Below are positions 9,011 to 22,500 of a stretch of 64,000 nt of DNA, one piece after another. The notes beneath the pieces were generated by a model. It was not told the origin of the DNA. It was given only the letters and a program-made list of their open reading frames with translations, and did no database searches. The stretch spans positions 18,866,913 to 18,930,912 of the forward strand of contig NC_046677.1 of the NCBI RefSeq assembly GCF_003369915.1, read 5' to 3'. This DNA is from Drosophila miranda (Eukaryota; Arthropoda; Insecta; Diptera; Drosophilidae). A program made the translations under genes and the position numbers. Position 1 is the stretch's first letter. Each line of letters begins with the position of its first letter.

Positions 9011-12000
9011 ATGATACAAAAGTCCTATAGTTATTGGAGATGGCCGAAAGCAATAGTAAACTATATTAAGGTATACTTTCAAAAGTGTTGCATACATGGA
9101 TTCAAATATGTTGTCGAAAAAATGTTTACTTTTCTGGAGAGGTAAGTATCGCGGCTTTTCGCCTTAACGAAAGACTTGTTCGATTTCCTTTTTGTAAATT
9201 AATGCTCTAATGGTCGTATTAAATCAGATCTTATATTAAATCAAGCTAGAGGGTTACCGGTTGTCGCTCTAGCAAAGGCCTCAATTCCACATCGGTTACA
9301 GGACACGGGTATATTAGTTTTGTGTGCAGCGCCCAGAAGTAAGCCTTTATTATTTATTATTAGCCAACAGAATCAAAATAGGCTTTAACTGGCTAGACTA
9401 ACTTATTTCTATGTTAAATAAAAACAAAAAATAAGAAAATTATATATGCATATCCATACATACATATCCATAGGCTCCTGCAGGCGTACTCAAGCCAATC
9501 CTACTAAGCAGATCAGGGCATTCGATGTTTCCCACTAAAAGGTCATAAATAATGATCTGAGACGCAATCTTCCTTCGATCCTCCAGAGAGGATTTCCGAC
9601 AACAAAACAGCTACAACAAAAATAAATGACCTATTGATTCATTAAAATTATGATTGGGACTAACTGTAGGGCAATTTGGCTTGAGCCTTTTTATAAATAT
9701 TTTTTTTTAACCCAACCTCAAATTGGATTCTAAAATAATTGGTCAGGGTAACGAGTCTTTTTCGTTTTCGTGCTAACTGCTGAAGCACCTTAAAAGGAAG
9801 ACGGAACTTTTTAGCTGAAAGCGCAAAACATAAAATTCAGTGAAAGCCGGAGCCTGCCTGTATATATTTTATACGCAGTACTGTGAACTATTTCTTTTGC
9901 TGCGAACGATGTTTTTTGAAGGCATGAATAGGCTTTTTGAATGGACTTCACGAGCCTATTGAACCGTTTGTTCAATGTTTATTTCCGGATTGAGGAATAT
10001 AAATAGAGAGTTACTTTTCAAAATTCAGGCAGACTTTATTTTTTGCAGAGAATATACGTGTTATTCCAATCAACTCTGAGCCAAGACTAAATATTTCTGT
10101 ACACGACAATTCAATGTTCGGCCTACATGATCAGCCCTTTTGTTACAATATGTACATCAGTGTGAAGGTAACCTTTGATTCTTGTTTATTTTTTAGATTC
10201 CTGTGGCTTATTTTGTTGGTGGTTTCTATATATTTCTGTATTGTGGTCTGCCTATCTTCTATCGATCGATACTACACCAAGAGTACACACATCGGATTAG
10301 AAGTAAAGCCATACATATGTACTTTAAACTATGAAAAAATGATACATATTTTGTATTTTTCAAACCTTTAGCGAAACTACCACTTTTGGAATACTACGAT
10401 ACCAAGTTTAACAGTATGCCCAATGCAACGAATTAACGAAAGTTTATTCAGTGACTACTGTCGGTAATTGTTAATATAATTTTTTTTATTTTAAAATTTA
10501 CGTTTTGATTACCGCATTTCAGGAAAAATGGCATTAAAGGACAATACAAAGAGGAATTTTGGGGATTCATTGAAAATTTGGCAAATTCTACATACAAAAA
10601 TTTTCAAAACATTCCGGAAAGCGAGCATATAGACAAATTACTTAATGTTCTCGGTATTAAACCAGCATTATACATGGAGCTAATTTATAATCTTACCTAT
10701 GATAGCTCTTATGAGCCCGTGGAAAAGCAACGAACCCGTAGTATCGATGGACAGATTAATATTCATGTACGACAAGTTCTCACGGAGTACGGCTTGTGCT
10801 ACTTAGGTAACTCAAAGCTGGGGGAAGAGTACAGCTCGCGTTACTTGATATTTGGAGTTTATCCTGAAGTTAACAAATATGAACAGAGCCGACGATTACT
10901 GAAAGCTCAGATCGGATCGTTTTTTGAAAAGGATGTGGGATTCACTTTATTGGGCTTTAGTAGCGAAGCTATAGATGTATGTTCATATGTATAACGCGAT
11001 CACTGGTAATGAATAAACTGTTTTTTTTTTTTGTATTATAGAGCTATATTCATTCAGCTTTTGAGGTAATGAAGGTAGATAATAATTTTGGGTACACTGA
11101 AGAAGGTGTTGTTTATGATCCCGAAAGCGAAGAGATAATTGCTGAGGAAAACCTTGAGAAGCAAGTCTTTGAACCTATTTATTAATTTTTAAATTTATTA
11201 ATTTTTCTTTTTTATAGAGAAGCTACCATTGGACAAAGAAAATGTCGTTTCTATCACGAATCCAATCTGACCCATTTTCCATTCTATACTAGAAATATTT
11301 GTCAACAAGAGTGTCGAATTAATCTTGCTTACAAAATTTGTAAATGTATTCCTCACTTTTATCCAAACCGTAGTAAGCAATAAAATATATCTACAACATT
11401 ACATACAGTTGAAATTCCAAAGAAAACATTTGACATATGGAGTCTTCGACATACAGAGTTTGACGTAATGTGCTCCCTAAGCGCTGGTGCCATCCGTTGT
11501 AGAGTGAAATATACGGAAGTTCAACTGTATAAGTAAGAAAATACATACTATATCGAAGCCTTTTTGTTATTTCAGTTGCAGAACCTAAGCCGGTGTGTAA
11601 TTATAAAATTCTTAAATCGTGTTTCCCAAAACATGCAAGTGAGTATAAATATTTTTTATTTATATGTTTAAAATATTCAATAACAATTCGTTAGCTGAGA
11701 TGTATGTACGTCTGTTTCTATGCAAATAAGCCTCTTAGTCAAAGCTATCTCAACGAAAGCGATATAAAGAACAAGCAAGAAATTTACAATAGCGTCGGGC
11801 TGCCGAGGCTTACAAGAATATTCTTGAAGCTTTAAGTTATTAGTTATTAGGCTACCTGGTGCTTCCCTGCTTGCGGAGACATTTTGCATTGCATTGACTT
11901 TATAGTCGCTTTGCTCCCAACAAATATGTATTAACCACATCTTGTGCTAAATAAGTGCAGGGATTTTAATTAGTTTGCTCTTTATTCGGGCACAGACGTT

Positions 12001-13048
12001 ATAAAAGAGAAAAAAATGTACAAGGGCAAGACTCCGTGAAACGTAACGTGATTTGCAAGTGATCTTTTGATTTCTTTGAAGCTATGGGATATAATAGTCT
12101 TAGGTAAGATTGTTAAAATCTAGGCACTTATATGTCCTGACGAACAGACAGACATGGCTCAATCGAATCGGCTATTGATGCTGATCAAGAATATATATAC
12201 TTTATGAAGTCGGAAACGTTTCCTTCTGGGCATTACACACATCCACTCTCCCCACAAAACTAATGTACCATTAAACTCTTTTTGAGTATCGGGTATAATT
12301 AAAGCTCCAGCTTTCGGCTTCCCTAGGAAGGGGTAATGAAAGTTAGCTCGGAGAACATAAATTAATTCCATTTGAAACCAAAAAAATATAAGTCAGGCAA
12401 TTCACTCCGTAACAAATCAAAGTTAAGGTAAATAAAAATAATAAACTATTTTAAAAACTCTAGTTTAAGTTACGGATTTTAGATAGACTAAAGAAGATAT
12501 AATATACTACAGTATATACATAGCGAAGTTAGATAACAATGAATACACGCGTATTTAGTTATTTCATACAGTATGGTTTACTTCACAGATTTTTTTCTTA
12601 AACTGTACGAAGAAAATGGTTTTCATGATAAGCCAGCGACATGCCACTGTGAACAGAACTGCCTTGATGCAGTAGTTACAACAAAAAGTGCTCTGGTAAG
12701 TATATATATGGTAGGATGGTAGTTCGTAATGATGTACAAAAATGTGATCGTTATTTTAGCCCATGATAGGTTCGAAACAGCTACTCGGAAGTATAGGAAG
12801 TGCTATTTCTATGAAAACTTGGCCCCAGAATAGGCTTAAGCGACAAGTCATATTTTCCTTTACCGATCTCTTAGGTAAGCACACATCTTTACATTGTACA
12901 AATAATATATACATATATATATGTTTTTTTAGTTTCCATTGGCGGAACTGCAGGACTGTTTCTCGGATTCAGTGTTTTGGGCTTAGCTGAGCTTTTTTAC
13001 TTTTTTACAATCCGATTAGTTTGGCAAATACTTGGTTATACAATCTAA
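9011..13048 (+). CDS. Pickpocket-family DEG/ENaC sodium channel subunit
   Basis: Ten exons (9011-9141, 10197-10302, 10372-10463, 10523-10976, 11042-11160, 11218-11372, 11576-11638, 12589-12695, 12760-12874, 12933-13048) keep phase throughout and give 485 aa. The product is an epithelial-type Na+ channel subunit. Visible features: cytoplasmic N-terminus with the gating His-Gly at residues 29-30 (CIHGFKYVVE), TM1 near 45-64 (FLWLILLVVSIYFCIVV), an extracellular Cys-rich domain (RKCRFYHESN, CKCIPHFYPN, CHCEQNCLDAVV), the pre-TM2 stretch FSFTDLLVSIGGTAG, and TM2 with the GFS (G-x-S) selectivity filter near 459-461. Exon 5 ends at a GC donor (GCAAGT at 11161), so intron 5 is GC-AG. Intron 1 carries jockey-like debris, the intron at 11373-11575 a MITE, and the intron at 11639-12588 a DINE-1 piece. 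I cannot assign which ppk paralogue this is. Confidence 0.93.
11406..11527. mobile_element. Tc1/mariner-type MITE in a ppk intron
   Basis: A 122-bp segment starts CAGTTGAAATTCC and ends GGAAGTTCAACTG, so its ends are inverted repeats, and it is bounded on both sides by TA. This is the structure of a non-autonomous Tc1-like element. A related end (CAGTTGAACTACAA) occurs near 19049. Confidence 0.6.
12130..12300 (+). repeat. DINE-1 fragment in a ppk intron
   Basis: Contains the core TTGATGCTGATCAAGAATAT, then GTCGGAAACGTTTCCTTCTG and the tail TTTTTGAGTATCGGGTATAA. Confidence 0.85.
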
Positions 13049-13244
13049 TCTATGTAAATATGTCAAACTTTTTTGTAATATTTTAATTAATTCGAAGCAA
13101 TGAGCATGAGCGCGATAGCAGATAATTTAAGAAAATTCGGTTACAAGACATTAGAAGAGATGAGTGGTATGTCTTAAAAGCTATTAAAGGCTGCTCATTT
13201 ATTTCGGTACCTCAATGTATAATTTATGAAATATATGGATCTCA

Positions 13245-13405
13245 TCGGGAGGGACGGACAGACAGACATGGCCGTATCGACTCGGCTTGCTGTTGATGCT
13301 GATCAAGAATATATACACTCTATGGGGTCGGATATGCTTCCTTTTGTGCTTCCACCACAAATCTTATATACCCCTACACTCATTAAGTATCGGGAATAAA
13401 TATGA
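13245..13405 (+). repeat. DINE-1 fragment between the ppk and ADAMTSL 3' ends
   Basis: Starts in the GGACGGACAGACAGACATGG block, continues through TTGATGCTGATCAAGAATAT and ends in the tail with AAGTATCGGGAATAA. It separates the convergent 3' ends of two genes. Confidence 0.85.
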
Positions 13406-13548
13406 GTACAGTTTTAAAATAATTCTTGGCCATACAAAATTCGATTAGATTTATTATAAGGAATATAAGTTATTATTGATAAAATTGGGTTGGTAAATAT
13501 TTGTATTCGATAAAATAATTATATTTGCAGCTGCATTTTAGATTACCA

Positions 13549-16500
13549 CTAAACTCTGCCTGAGCAAGAGATACAGCAACTCGTACGGTAGTAATCGTAA
13601 CTACACAGCTTTCCTTGCGCAGCCCACTTGCAGTTGGGAAGTTTATCGGTACACGTAGATGAAGAGTAATTTTGGTGATGTTCTGAAAAACGGAATTGAA
13701 ATTTATTGAAAATTTACCTATGTACGAGCATTACTTATTTCAGAAAAATTAAACGACAATTAAATGTAATGTTATAATGTACCATCACAGTCATTTGTAT
13801 TGCAGCTGCGAAATATTGGCTCCCTGGCCGCATAACGACATCTGGTTGAGTCCTGTAAGCTATTCAGGGTTGCATTGTATTCCAAGCATCTTACGCTGCG
13901 TCGCTGTGTTCCACCATCGCAAGATTTGGTACACTTTAAATTTACACATTAACATAAAATACATTTAATAGTTGTAAAGTGTGTTTAAGTGTGTTTAAAA
14001 ATTGCTTTTACCTGTGACCATTCAGAATAATGCCAACGAGGAGCACAGTAAGTAATTTCTCCTTCATCATGGGAGCATTTTTCAAACGATTGCGGTTGTA
14101 GCTCCAACTTGCACTTTTTATGATCCACAATTAATTTATTTTGTATGCATAGTACCAGTCGAGTTCGTCCAAGGTTAAAGCAATCCCCATTACAAGACGA
14201 CCAAGGTCCAACAAACCACTCGCCATCTTCACAACTAGGTCTTACGCATGGGCGTCGATTTTCTGGAGTTTTGTTGTGATCACAACGAACCGCACCAACC
14301 TCAGATCGATCACAGAAAATTGTACGATACTCTACACCTAAGCCACACGTAGCAGAACAATACTGATTCCATTCGGAAGTTAACCAGACTGCATTTATGC
14401 TACTATTATCAACCATGATACGTTGTCTTCGTGTACTATTCGCGGACCCGGAGTGTGTGTGTAGACGATAACGAGAAGAGTCACGACTTCGATTGTTTGG
14501 ACACTCACATTGCTTCTGAGTGGGTGGCATCTCTTCCATACATGCTGTGCCATCAACGTGTATAACAGTTCCAGATGCAAGTTCTTGCAGGCAACTTACC
14601 TCACGATGTCTAAATGCCCCTTCATACAGGCAGCGACATTCGCCCCATTTCTCATAGTGCCAATAGGCGGGGCATGGTTGTGTGTTGCAGTGCAATAAGT
14701 TCTCATTGAGCACTGGCTTTACAGAATGAATGCACCGGCGTTGTGAGTAATAACGTAAAAGATTTTCGCGAATGCAACGTACAATAGGTGCTTGCACACC
14801 CCCACCGCAGGACTTTGTACAGGCCCTAAACCCTACCACTTTCCAGGTAAAGTTACGTCGTCGCCCTGGACGTGAACTACTTAAAACACTAGCATCCTCC
14901 CCTCCAGCTCGTAAAAAACTATTCATATTTTCCACAGAGAGCTCGTTTTCTTCAGAATCAGATATTATTGGAAGCATGTACTCATACTTTATACCAGGAT
15001 TTCGATTTTTTCCAAATACCTACAAAAATAAATAGAATTAGTTTAATATAATCTGAGAGCTAAGATACTAGAATATAAGTACCAAAAGGTCCAATGAGTC
15101 CCTTATTGGCCCAGTACTTGTTATCCATTCGGTAACTCCTTCCGAGTTCTGGACTCCATCGATTCGGTGATAGTCAAATGTAGCACCGACCGCTTCATAC
15201 GATCCGCTTTCCGACACATTACTTTCGCTATTAACTATGCTTTTTTGCTGGGAAGTACGTAAAACTTTCGATCGACAATAATCGGTGCTTATTAGGCCGG
15301 TAAAAAAAATTGTAAATCACATATAGTTTTACCTAGCAAATTAAGACTATTTCTTAGCTCAGTTATCGATATATTCGAGGCACCAGTTGGAATTGTAGCA
15401 ACGTGAACCAAGCCATCGTCTGGTTGTGGATCTCGAGTAAAAATTCCTGTTACTGGCCGGCATAACAATCCTCCACAACTAACAGAGCCACTGTGCGCAT
15501 ACGCTCCATTAATGGAACCACTAGCGTTAACGGCCTTAAAAGAAGAAACAATATATCCATTTATAAAAGTTACATTTACATTACAGCTTTTAACAAAACT
15601 GACTTTTTCGGATAGATTTGGGGATTTTAAATTTTGTATGAAACTTTGGTCCTTTTTTCTAGTTTTTACAATCTGGTAATTTTAAATTTTCTTTTCAGAG
15701 GCAGTGTCACAGTGCAATATCACAGGAGCCTTGATATAAAATTTAATTGGTCCAGCTCTTATAGTCTTTAAAAACTAGGCTTCAAACAAGACAGACGGAC
15801 AGACAGACGGACAACACTACAAAGTATTTCAGCTTTTTTGAACAGAAAGTTCAATACAATCAGATGTAAGATACTTAGGTTATGTAAAAAAGAAAGAATT
15901 ACAATTCAAAACAAACTATAACTTATTAAAAATTTGTAAAGCCTCAAATCTATCAGAAAAAGTCGGTTTAATTCGAAGCGTAAATATGGTTTTGGATAGC
16001 GGATAAAAATTGATTACATACAAAAAAAAAAATAGTTTCAAGATAATAACTTTTATAGCTTTTTGAACCAAATTTAAGTTTTGTTAATATTTTAATTTTT
16101 ATAAAAAAATGTATTATTGTATTACTCTGAGTTTTTAGACCTTTAAATGAAAAGAAATAAAAAAGTGAGTTGTTACGTTTGCTTCAAAACATTTCAGCTG
16201 TCGCATTCGAATTAAAGGCAGTACAGTGCAGAAGTATAAGTACAAAAGAAGAACTTAGCAGAAGATAATTATTGTGACTAAACTAAACAGGTCAAAAGCA
16301 GAAACTTTCGGGTATTTCAAAAAGAAAGAATACTTGTGAAGATATTCACACAAAAATCCTAAAATCGCGATTTTCCAAATTGTGTCAAAATTTCAGCTCG
16401 ATCGGTGCAGAACTTTTCGAGTTTTAGGTCATACACGGACCAACAGAGCATTTTTATGTTATAGACAGTTTGTCTTTTTTCTCAATTATAAATTATGCTT

Positions 16501-19500
16501 CGCATTTTTTTTTTTTTATATCTGCCTCTGAACTGTACTACTTTGTACTGCCATGATTTTTTGAAGGAGGAATAACAGGTAATTTTGTCCAATTACTTGA
16601 CAATGGCAACACCAACGAGCCTTTCCAAAAATCTAGCACGTCATTCATGTGGTTATTTTTTTTTATTTGATAAGATCTTCTATTAGATTATTTGAAGTGT
16701 TGGAAAAGTCACATTAAGGATAAAGTACTGAGTCGAGAAAATTGTATTCGTCCTTATTTACGTACATAGAAACAAAAGCTTATTATTTTAAAGGTAATTG
16801 ATTTCTTTCGGATTAGTGAAATCGACCACTGTGCTTTTCAAAGTTCAACTAATTATATCTTACCAGCCATAATAGAGCTAAGTGCACCAGCATCACAATT
16901 TAGTATACAAATATGGAATATTTATTCTCTGAACGCTTTGATGCAAATAAAGATTGATTATATTGATTGCACATTTAATTAAGGAAAAAATCAGGTAACA
17001 TAACTTTGGCGTTTCCAGTTACATACATGTACGAGTATATGTACATATACCGCAGTAGATTTTCGTTTATTTTCTGGACTTAATGAAGAAATCAGTTTTC
17101 CAAACTGATTTCTAATAGATGTCTGAAATTGTGTGTATTTTAAGTTGAATAAGTTTTTCTCACAACCAGTTGTATGTGCGCTGTGTGACCTGAAGTGAAT
17201 ATGCATGCGGACACTCTCAGCTTTATAGAATTCATACCGTGGGTAACAGACCTTTGTCCGCCTAGTCGAGGCGAAAATAAATCACAAATTTTTTAAATAT
17301 TTAGACAAATACAGATTCGATTTCTCCAAGTGGGTAAACATCCCTTAAATACAAAACCCTGCAACCCCAAGGCAGGTAACTCATTTTGCTGGACCTTATT
17401 GAATCAATCACCTTCAATCAGCTGGTGCAGTGAGAAACGAATCTGATTAAGCAATGAAACAACGATACGATGTTTTCAAGCGCCTTGGCCGATCCCAAGT
17501 GTTGTGCCCTAGAAACACGTTTTGCAGCCTTGATGAGCCTGACGAAGTTTGGAGTCGTATCGATCGCATCTATTAGAACTAGCCGGTCGTTCAGAAACGA
17601 TTAGACTTCTTTAATTAATGGTACAGTACTATAACACAAAATTCTCCACATCCAGTGCCGCGTCTTTAGCTTGCATGACAAGGTTTCGGTGATCGATGGC
17701 CGCTAAGACTTTGAGCCAAACAGATGTCAGAAGACTTCTGCCGTACATCTTCATTTACGTTTCAATTTTCGTTTCCACACTTGTTGTGTTATCCCGACGG
17801 ATAATGCTTTAACTGCTTTCCTACCTTTCGACAAAATTCATGATTCGTTATTTGATTTCCCATTTTACCGATTCTTTATTCAGTTATTCAGTAATTCATT
17901 GACTACAATTGAATAATAGATCATCGACTCTCTCTCTTTCTCTATAATGTGACAAATTTGAGTTGCATAACACTCAATTACTTAAATTCGTATTTCAGAA
18001 GACAAGTAATGAGCTCATGCAATATTTGGTCATAATGACGTAATCTTTCAAAAAGACCAAGAAAGTACACACGCCGCACAGTGAGACGAAAAGAAGTGGC
18101 CAATGTCATTTTCTGAGTGAGCGTTTTGGAAAATTTGAATTTACGCATCTGTAAAATGCGGCTCAATTATAAAAACTTTGAGAAAATTTTGCATAGACAG
18201 CCGGAAAAACAGAAAATTTTGTTGGTGGCATCCACAGTAATAAACGTGTACGTGTCCGGCAGCGCAGCAGCGCCACACTATGATCCGAAGATTGATTTCA
18301 AACAAGGAATTTTATACGTTCTATTGAGGCCTTAAAATACCTAGAGTTAATTTTGTGTTTTGTGAAAGTATCAGCAGCTAACTTAAAAGGACTTCAGAAA
18401 AAAGGCATTAGCATCCTGCGGACATTATCATTTGATTGAAGCAAGCCTCAGGAGCTGACTGAAGAGGACTTGAACGAAAAGGCAGTATTATTCTGCGGTC
18501 ATTATTATATCGACGTTGTATAAATTTAATCGATGAAATTATCTATCTGAAAGTTATCCACGCAGCCAATTTAGAATCTGATCACCTACTATTATCCCTC
18601 ACTCATTATGACTCCTAAATCAACTGTACAAATAAATTATCAAAATCGGTTTCCCAATTTGCAAACTGCATTTTTTTTATTTACAAAAATTCCGTTTTTT
18701 ACGATCGCCTAAAATGGTACGTTTGTTGCATTTCACTTCGCAAAGAATACTAATTTGGAAAAATGATTCATTTATTTAGAAAAGTCTTAGTAACAAAGGC
18801 AAAGCAGAACAGTCGGAACATTATATTCTAGTGGCGTGTGCTTCGACAATTAGATACCCGCTACTCGTCTTATAAATAAACTTCTTTATTTGTGTATAAT
18901 TTTATTCATTTACAATTGATGGTAGTCTCTTTAGATCCATTAGTTTCATCCTTTTGATCTTTGAAATCCCAAAAGGTATTCGTAAGTAGTCATTCTATAC
19001 AAATGTTAGCGTTATTTGATATTTCTTCCAATGTTGATAAAAATTGTACAGTTGAACTACAAAATTGTAGTTTGATTTGGACAAATTTGGACAGCAACAA
19101 ATTCTAGTTTTATCAATTTTATGTTGGCGTCGAAAATATTTGAAGCAAACTTAATCTACATAGCGTCACTATATACTTACAGAAAGACCTGGATATCTCA
19201 ACTCGACTATTGATTCTAACCACGAATTTATATATAGATATATATATACATATGTATGTATATGCACTTTAACAATAGTTCGGAAATCTGTTACATATAT
19301 TTTTACAAAATCAACATACCCTATGAGGCGTAGGTATACAAATTTTCTACAATTATGTTTGGTCATTTAGATCGTTTTTTCACTCTATGACGCACAACGA
19401 GTCTGCCACGGAAATTAATAAGAAAAAAAACCGATTTTACACAATTAAAAATTGTTGAAAACTGCCGGACGCCGAATTATAGATTCCCTTGCATTTGATA

Positions 19501-22500
19501 AACAGAAACAAAAAACATTCACTTAAAAACAGCTGCACAGAGTTGATAAATCCAATATTGTTCCTGACGAAATCTCATGCTTCTGATTGTAAATTTCAAC
19601 CTCAAAATATATTGAATAAAGTTACGAGTATACATAAAAATATATAAAATCAGAAAGGAAACCTATTTTGGCGCTCCGAAGTTAATATACCCTTCAAATT
19701 AGATATCTGTACACATATTTCACTAATGCGATAAAAACCCTTCTAATGGAATCTACATTGTAATGAATTCGATAACAATATGCAAAAGTCAATAAAACTC
19801 TGCCTTTAAAATTACTTTTTTTATACACTGGGTGTCTATGGTGTTTTTTTGTATGGTTACTTTTTATTTCTTTACTAAAAAAAGTATTTTTTGTTTTTTA
19901 TAAGCTTGTTTTTTTTACTATTTAAAGAACTTCGAAATTCTAAAAACTGAAACAACCACAAAACTTGATACCGAAAGTTTGAAGAAGCAAAGATTAAGCT
20001 AGTTGAAAGCGATGCATCAGCAGCATGGCAGCATGTATACATGTGACGCATACAATCTCATTTCACACATACATTCCCATGCTGCAAAGAATATCCAATT
20101 CATTCAGATATTTTCGCTCAGCCATGACGTTTAAGCTTTTTCTCTCGCTTAGTGATACTTTGATACTAGTCCATAGCTCACGCAGCAGCGAGATGTCAAC
20201 ACTGACGCAGCAACGTGTAGGCAAAGTCCCAGCACGTGGACTGTTGATGCATTGTTTACAATCAGCTCTAGACTGAACGCAATAGAACAAGAGAGTTAGA
20301 GCGCATGAGCAGCTTGGTGTTGTAAGACGATAAATAATGCAGCGACTTAATTGCTGCAGTTAGCAGAAACGAAACGAAGCGGTTGAGATACAAAATGAAA
20401 GGACGAGATTTTAAAGGTGTACATTGACAAATATACGCAGACAAATAATTGTATCTGATAAACTTATGATTATGCAGCGCAGCAGCTCTGCTCTTACTTT
20501 GATCTTCCAGTTTTTCTTCGTTTTTGTTCGTAAATATGGGGTTGCATAGTGTTAGTTCATCAATAATAAACAAATGTTTAGACTTACCTTACAAATACCA
20601 TCAACGCATACAGCACGTCCCAAGAAATTTAACCTATAATATTCCGCTGGCCGCTTACAAGGAGTACCATTAATAACAGATTCGTTCAGAGTTGCATAGT
20701 ATTTCATTCCCAATGGCTTGCAGTTTAGTTCACATTCGGCATCACCTGAAACAAAACTATTATGAATAAGAAACGACGGCTTCCTTCGAGGAAAAACATG
20801 TTTGATATCCTTATAAATTAAATATTAGCAATTAACTATTATCTGTGATAAGTGAACCGATTTTGGATAAGATTTTGGGTTTTTAGTTCTTACAAAACTT
20901 AAATTGCTAGTCTATTGGTAATTTTTTTCAGTATAAAAAGTTAATCTCAAGAAAAAAGAAGCGTGAAGCAGAGACAATCAGTTTTCTCGTTACTTTAAAA
21001 TTGTGGATGCACCAGTTTGAAATATAATTGTTTTAGAGTAATGTCACTGGAGTTTGAACAGAAAATCCGGATGCTATAGCTCTTATAGGCTGTGAGATCT
21101 AGGCGCTCAACAAGCAGGAACGGAGATACCGAAATGTCTATGAGTGTTTATTGACTCGGGTACTATCCAACGTAATGACTGGTTCATGATTAAATTCAAA
21201 TAAGTTAATATTGCATCAAAACGTGAACAGGGAAATAAATGATTAATGATTCATAAAATACAATTTTCATGGGATTTTGTTCACCAAATTGGGGCTTTAA
21301 TTGATATTCACATTTTGATGAAATAGATAATTATACCGAAATCTTATCAAAGCCAATAAGACTTATAATTTTTACAGTTAATCAATGCCATTTGCGTTAA
21401 ACATTGATTTGGTATCTACTTAGTCTAGTGTAGTTTAATTCTTTAAAAGCCATACTCTTTATATAAGGTTGCCAGCTATATTTATGGCCCTCAAACATTA
21501 TGCCATTGTACGCTGCACATTGATTAGCACGAAAATCTTTAGACTTCGCTGGGCATGGTAAATCATTGCATAGCTGATAACGTTTAAAGTATCCGAAACA
21601 GGCATCACTTATAAATGGATTTCCCGTCAAAGATTTTCTAAAATGAAATAGAAGGTATATTTACATTACTTATATGTATCATTACATAAAGTTGCATTCC
21701 CAACGTGCATTCCATCTAGACGCAACTGTTTCGACGCTGGCCATCTGCTAGACCGATATTGCTAATAATTTCCATTTGGTCACTCGTTGTGTAGGAGTTG
21801 CTGATACTCCAGCTTGATACAATGAAGAGCGAACTGCTGATGGTAAAATATACATCCGACACGACTCCTGCGCTTGAAAAAGTATGCTGCAGACCCTGAT
21901 TAAAGGCGGTTAAAGTTAAGTTTAAGGCGGCATACTGGACCTACCTTTGGCTGCTGGAAATATTTTTATTAGAAACTATATACCTTTGTATACACCGCTT
22001 TGTAAATTGAATTATTACTTACATAAACCGCTTACAGCAGTGCTCTTATTTTAATTCCCTTTACCATATTATCTACTCCTAATTCCCTTTCTCTTCTTAC
22101 GCGACAGGTTCGGTTATATAAGTCGCGCGTCATGCGACAGCGCCTCTCGGTCCGTTGGGTGGGAGGGGGTAAAAGGCTTCGGCTTTTTTTAAATAACTCT
22201 TTTTATTTAAGACAAATTGAAGTAAATAAATTTAAAAAATGTATTCAGTATTTTATCAGAACAATAAAAAACGCTTACAGTAAACTTCGTATAAATATTT
22301 TCTCCTAAAATGTAACTTACTCGAACTTTGCTAGCTCCTTTTAGCTATTTTATCATGTAGAATACAGGTGAGCTTACCGTCCTATGCACTTTCGTGTTTG
22401 ATGCATCACACCTCCACCACAACTTCGTGAACATTCACTCCAGTTACTCCAACTATCCCACCGCGGATATGTACGGACTTTGAGCTCGAATCTTTTCCTA

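Noticed and set aside
10114..10196. ATG frame (MFGLHDQPFC...) running into the ppk TM1 exon without a stop
   Set aside because: The better model splices the exon at 9011-9141, which carries the His-Gly motif, into 10197 with the correct phase. Reading through the TTTTTTTAG acceptor adds non-homologous sequence.
18117..18335. Short plus-strand frame in ADAMTSL intron 4
   Set aside because: It overlaps an opposite-strand frame of similar length, with no homology or splice sites.
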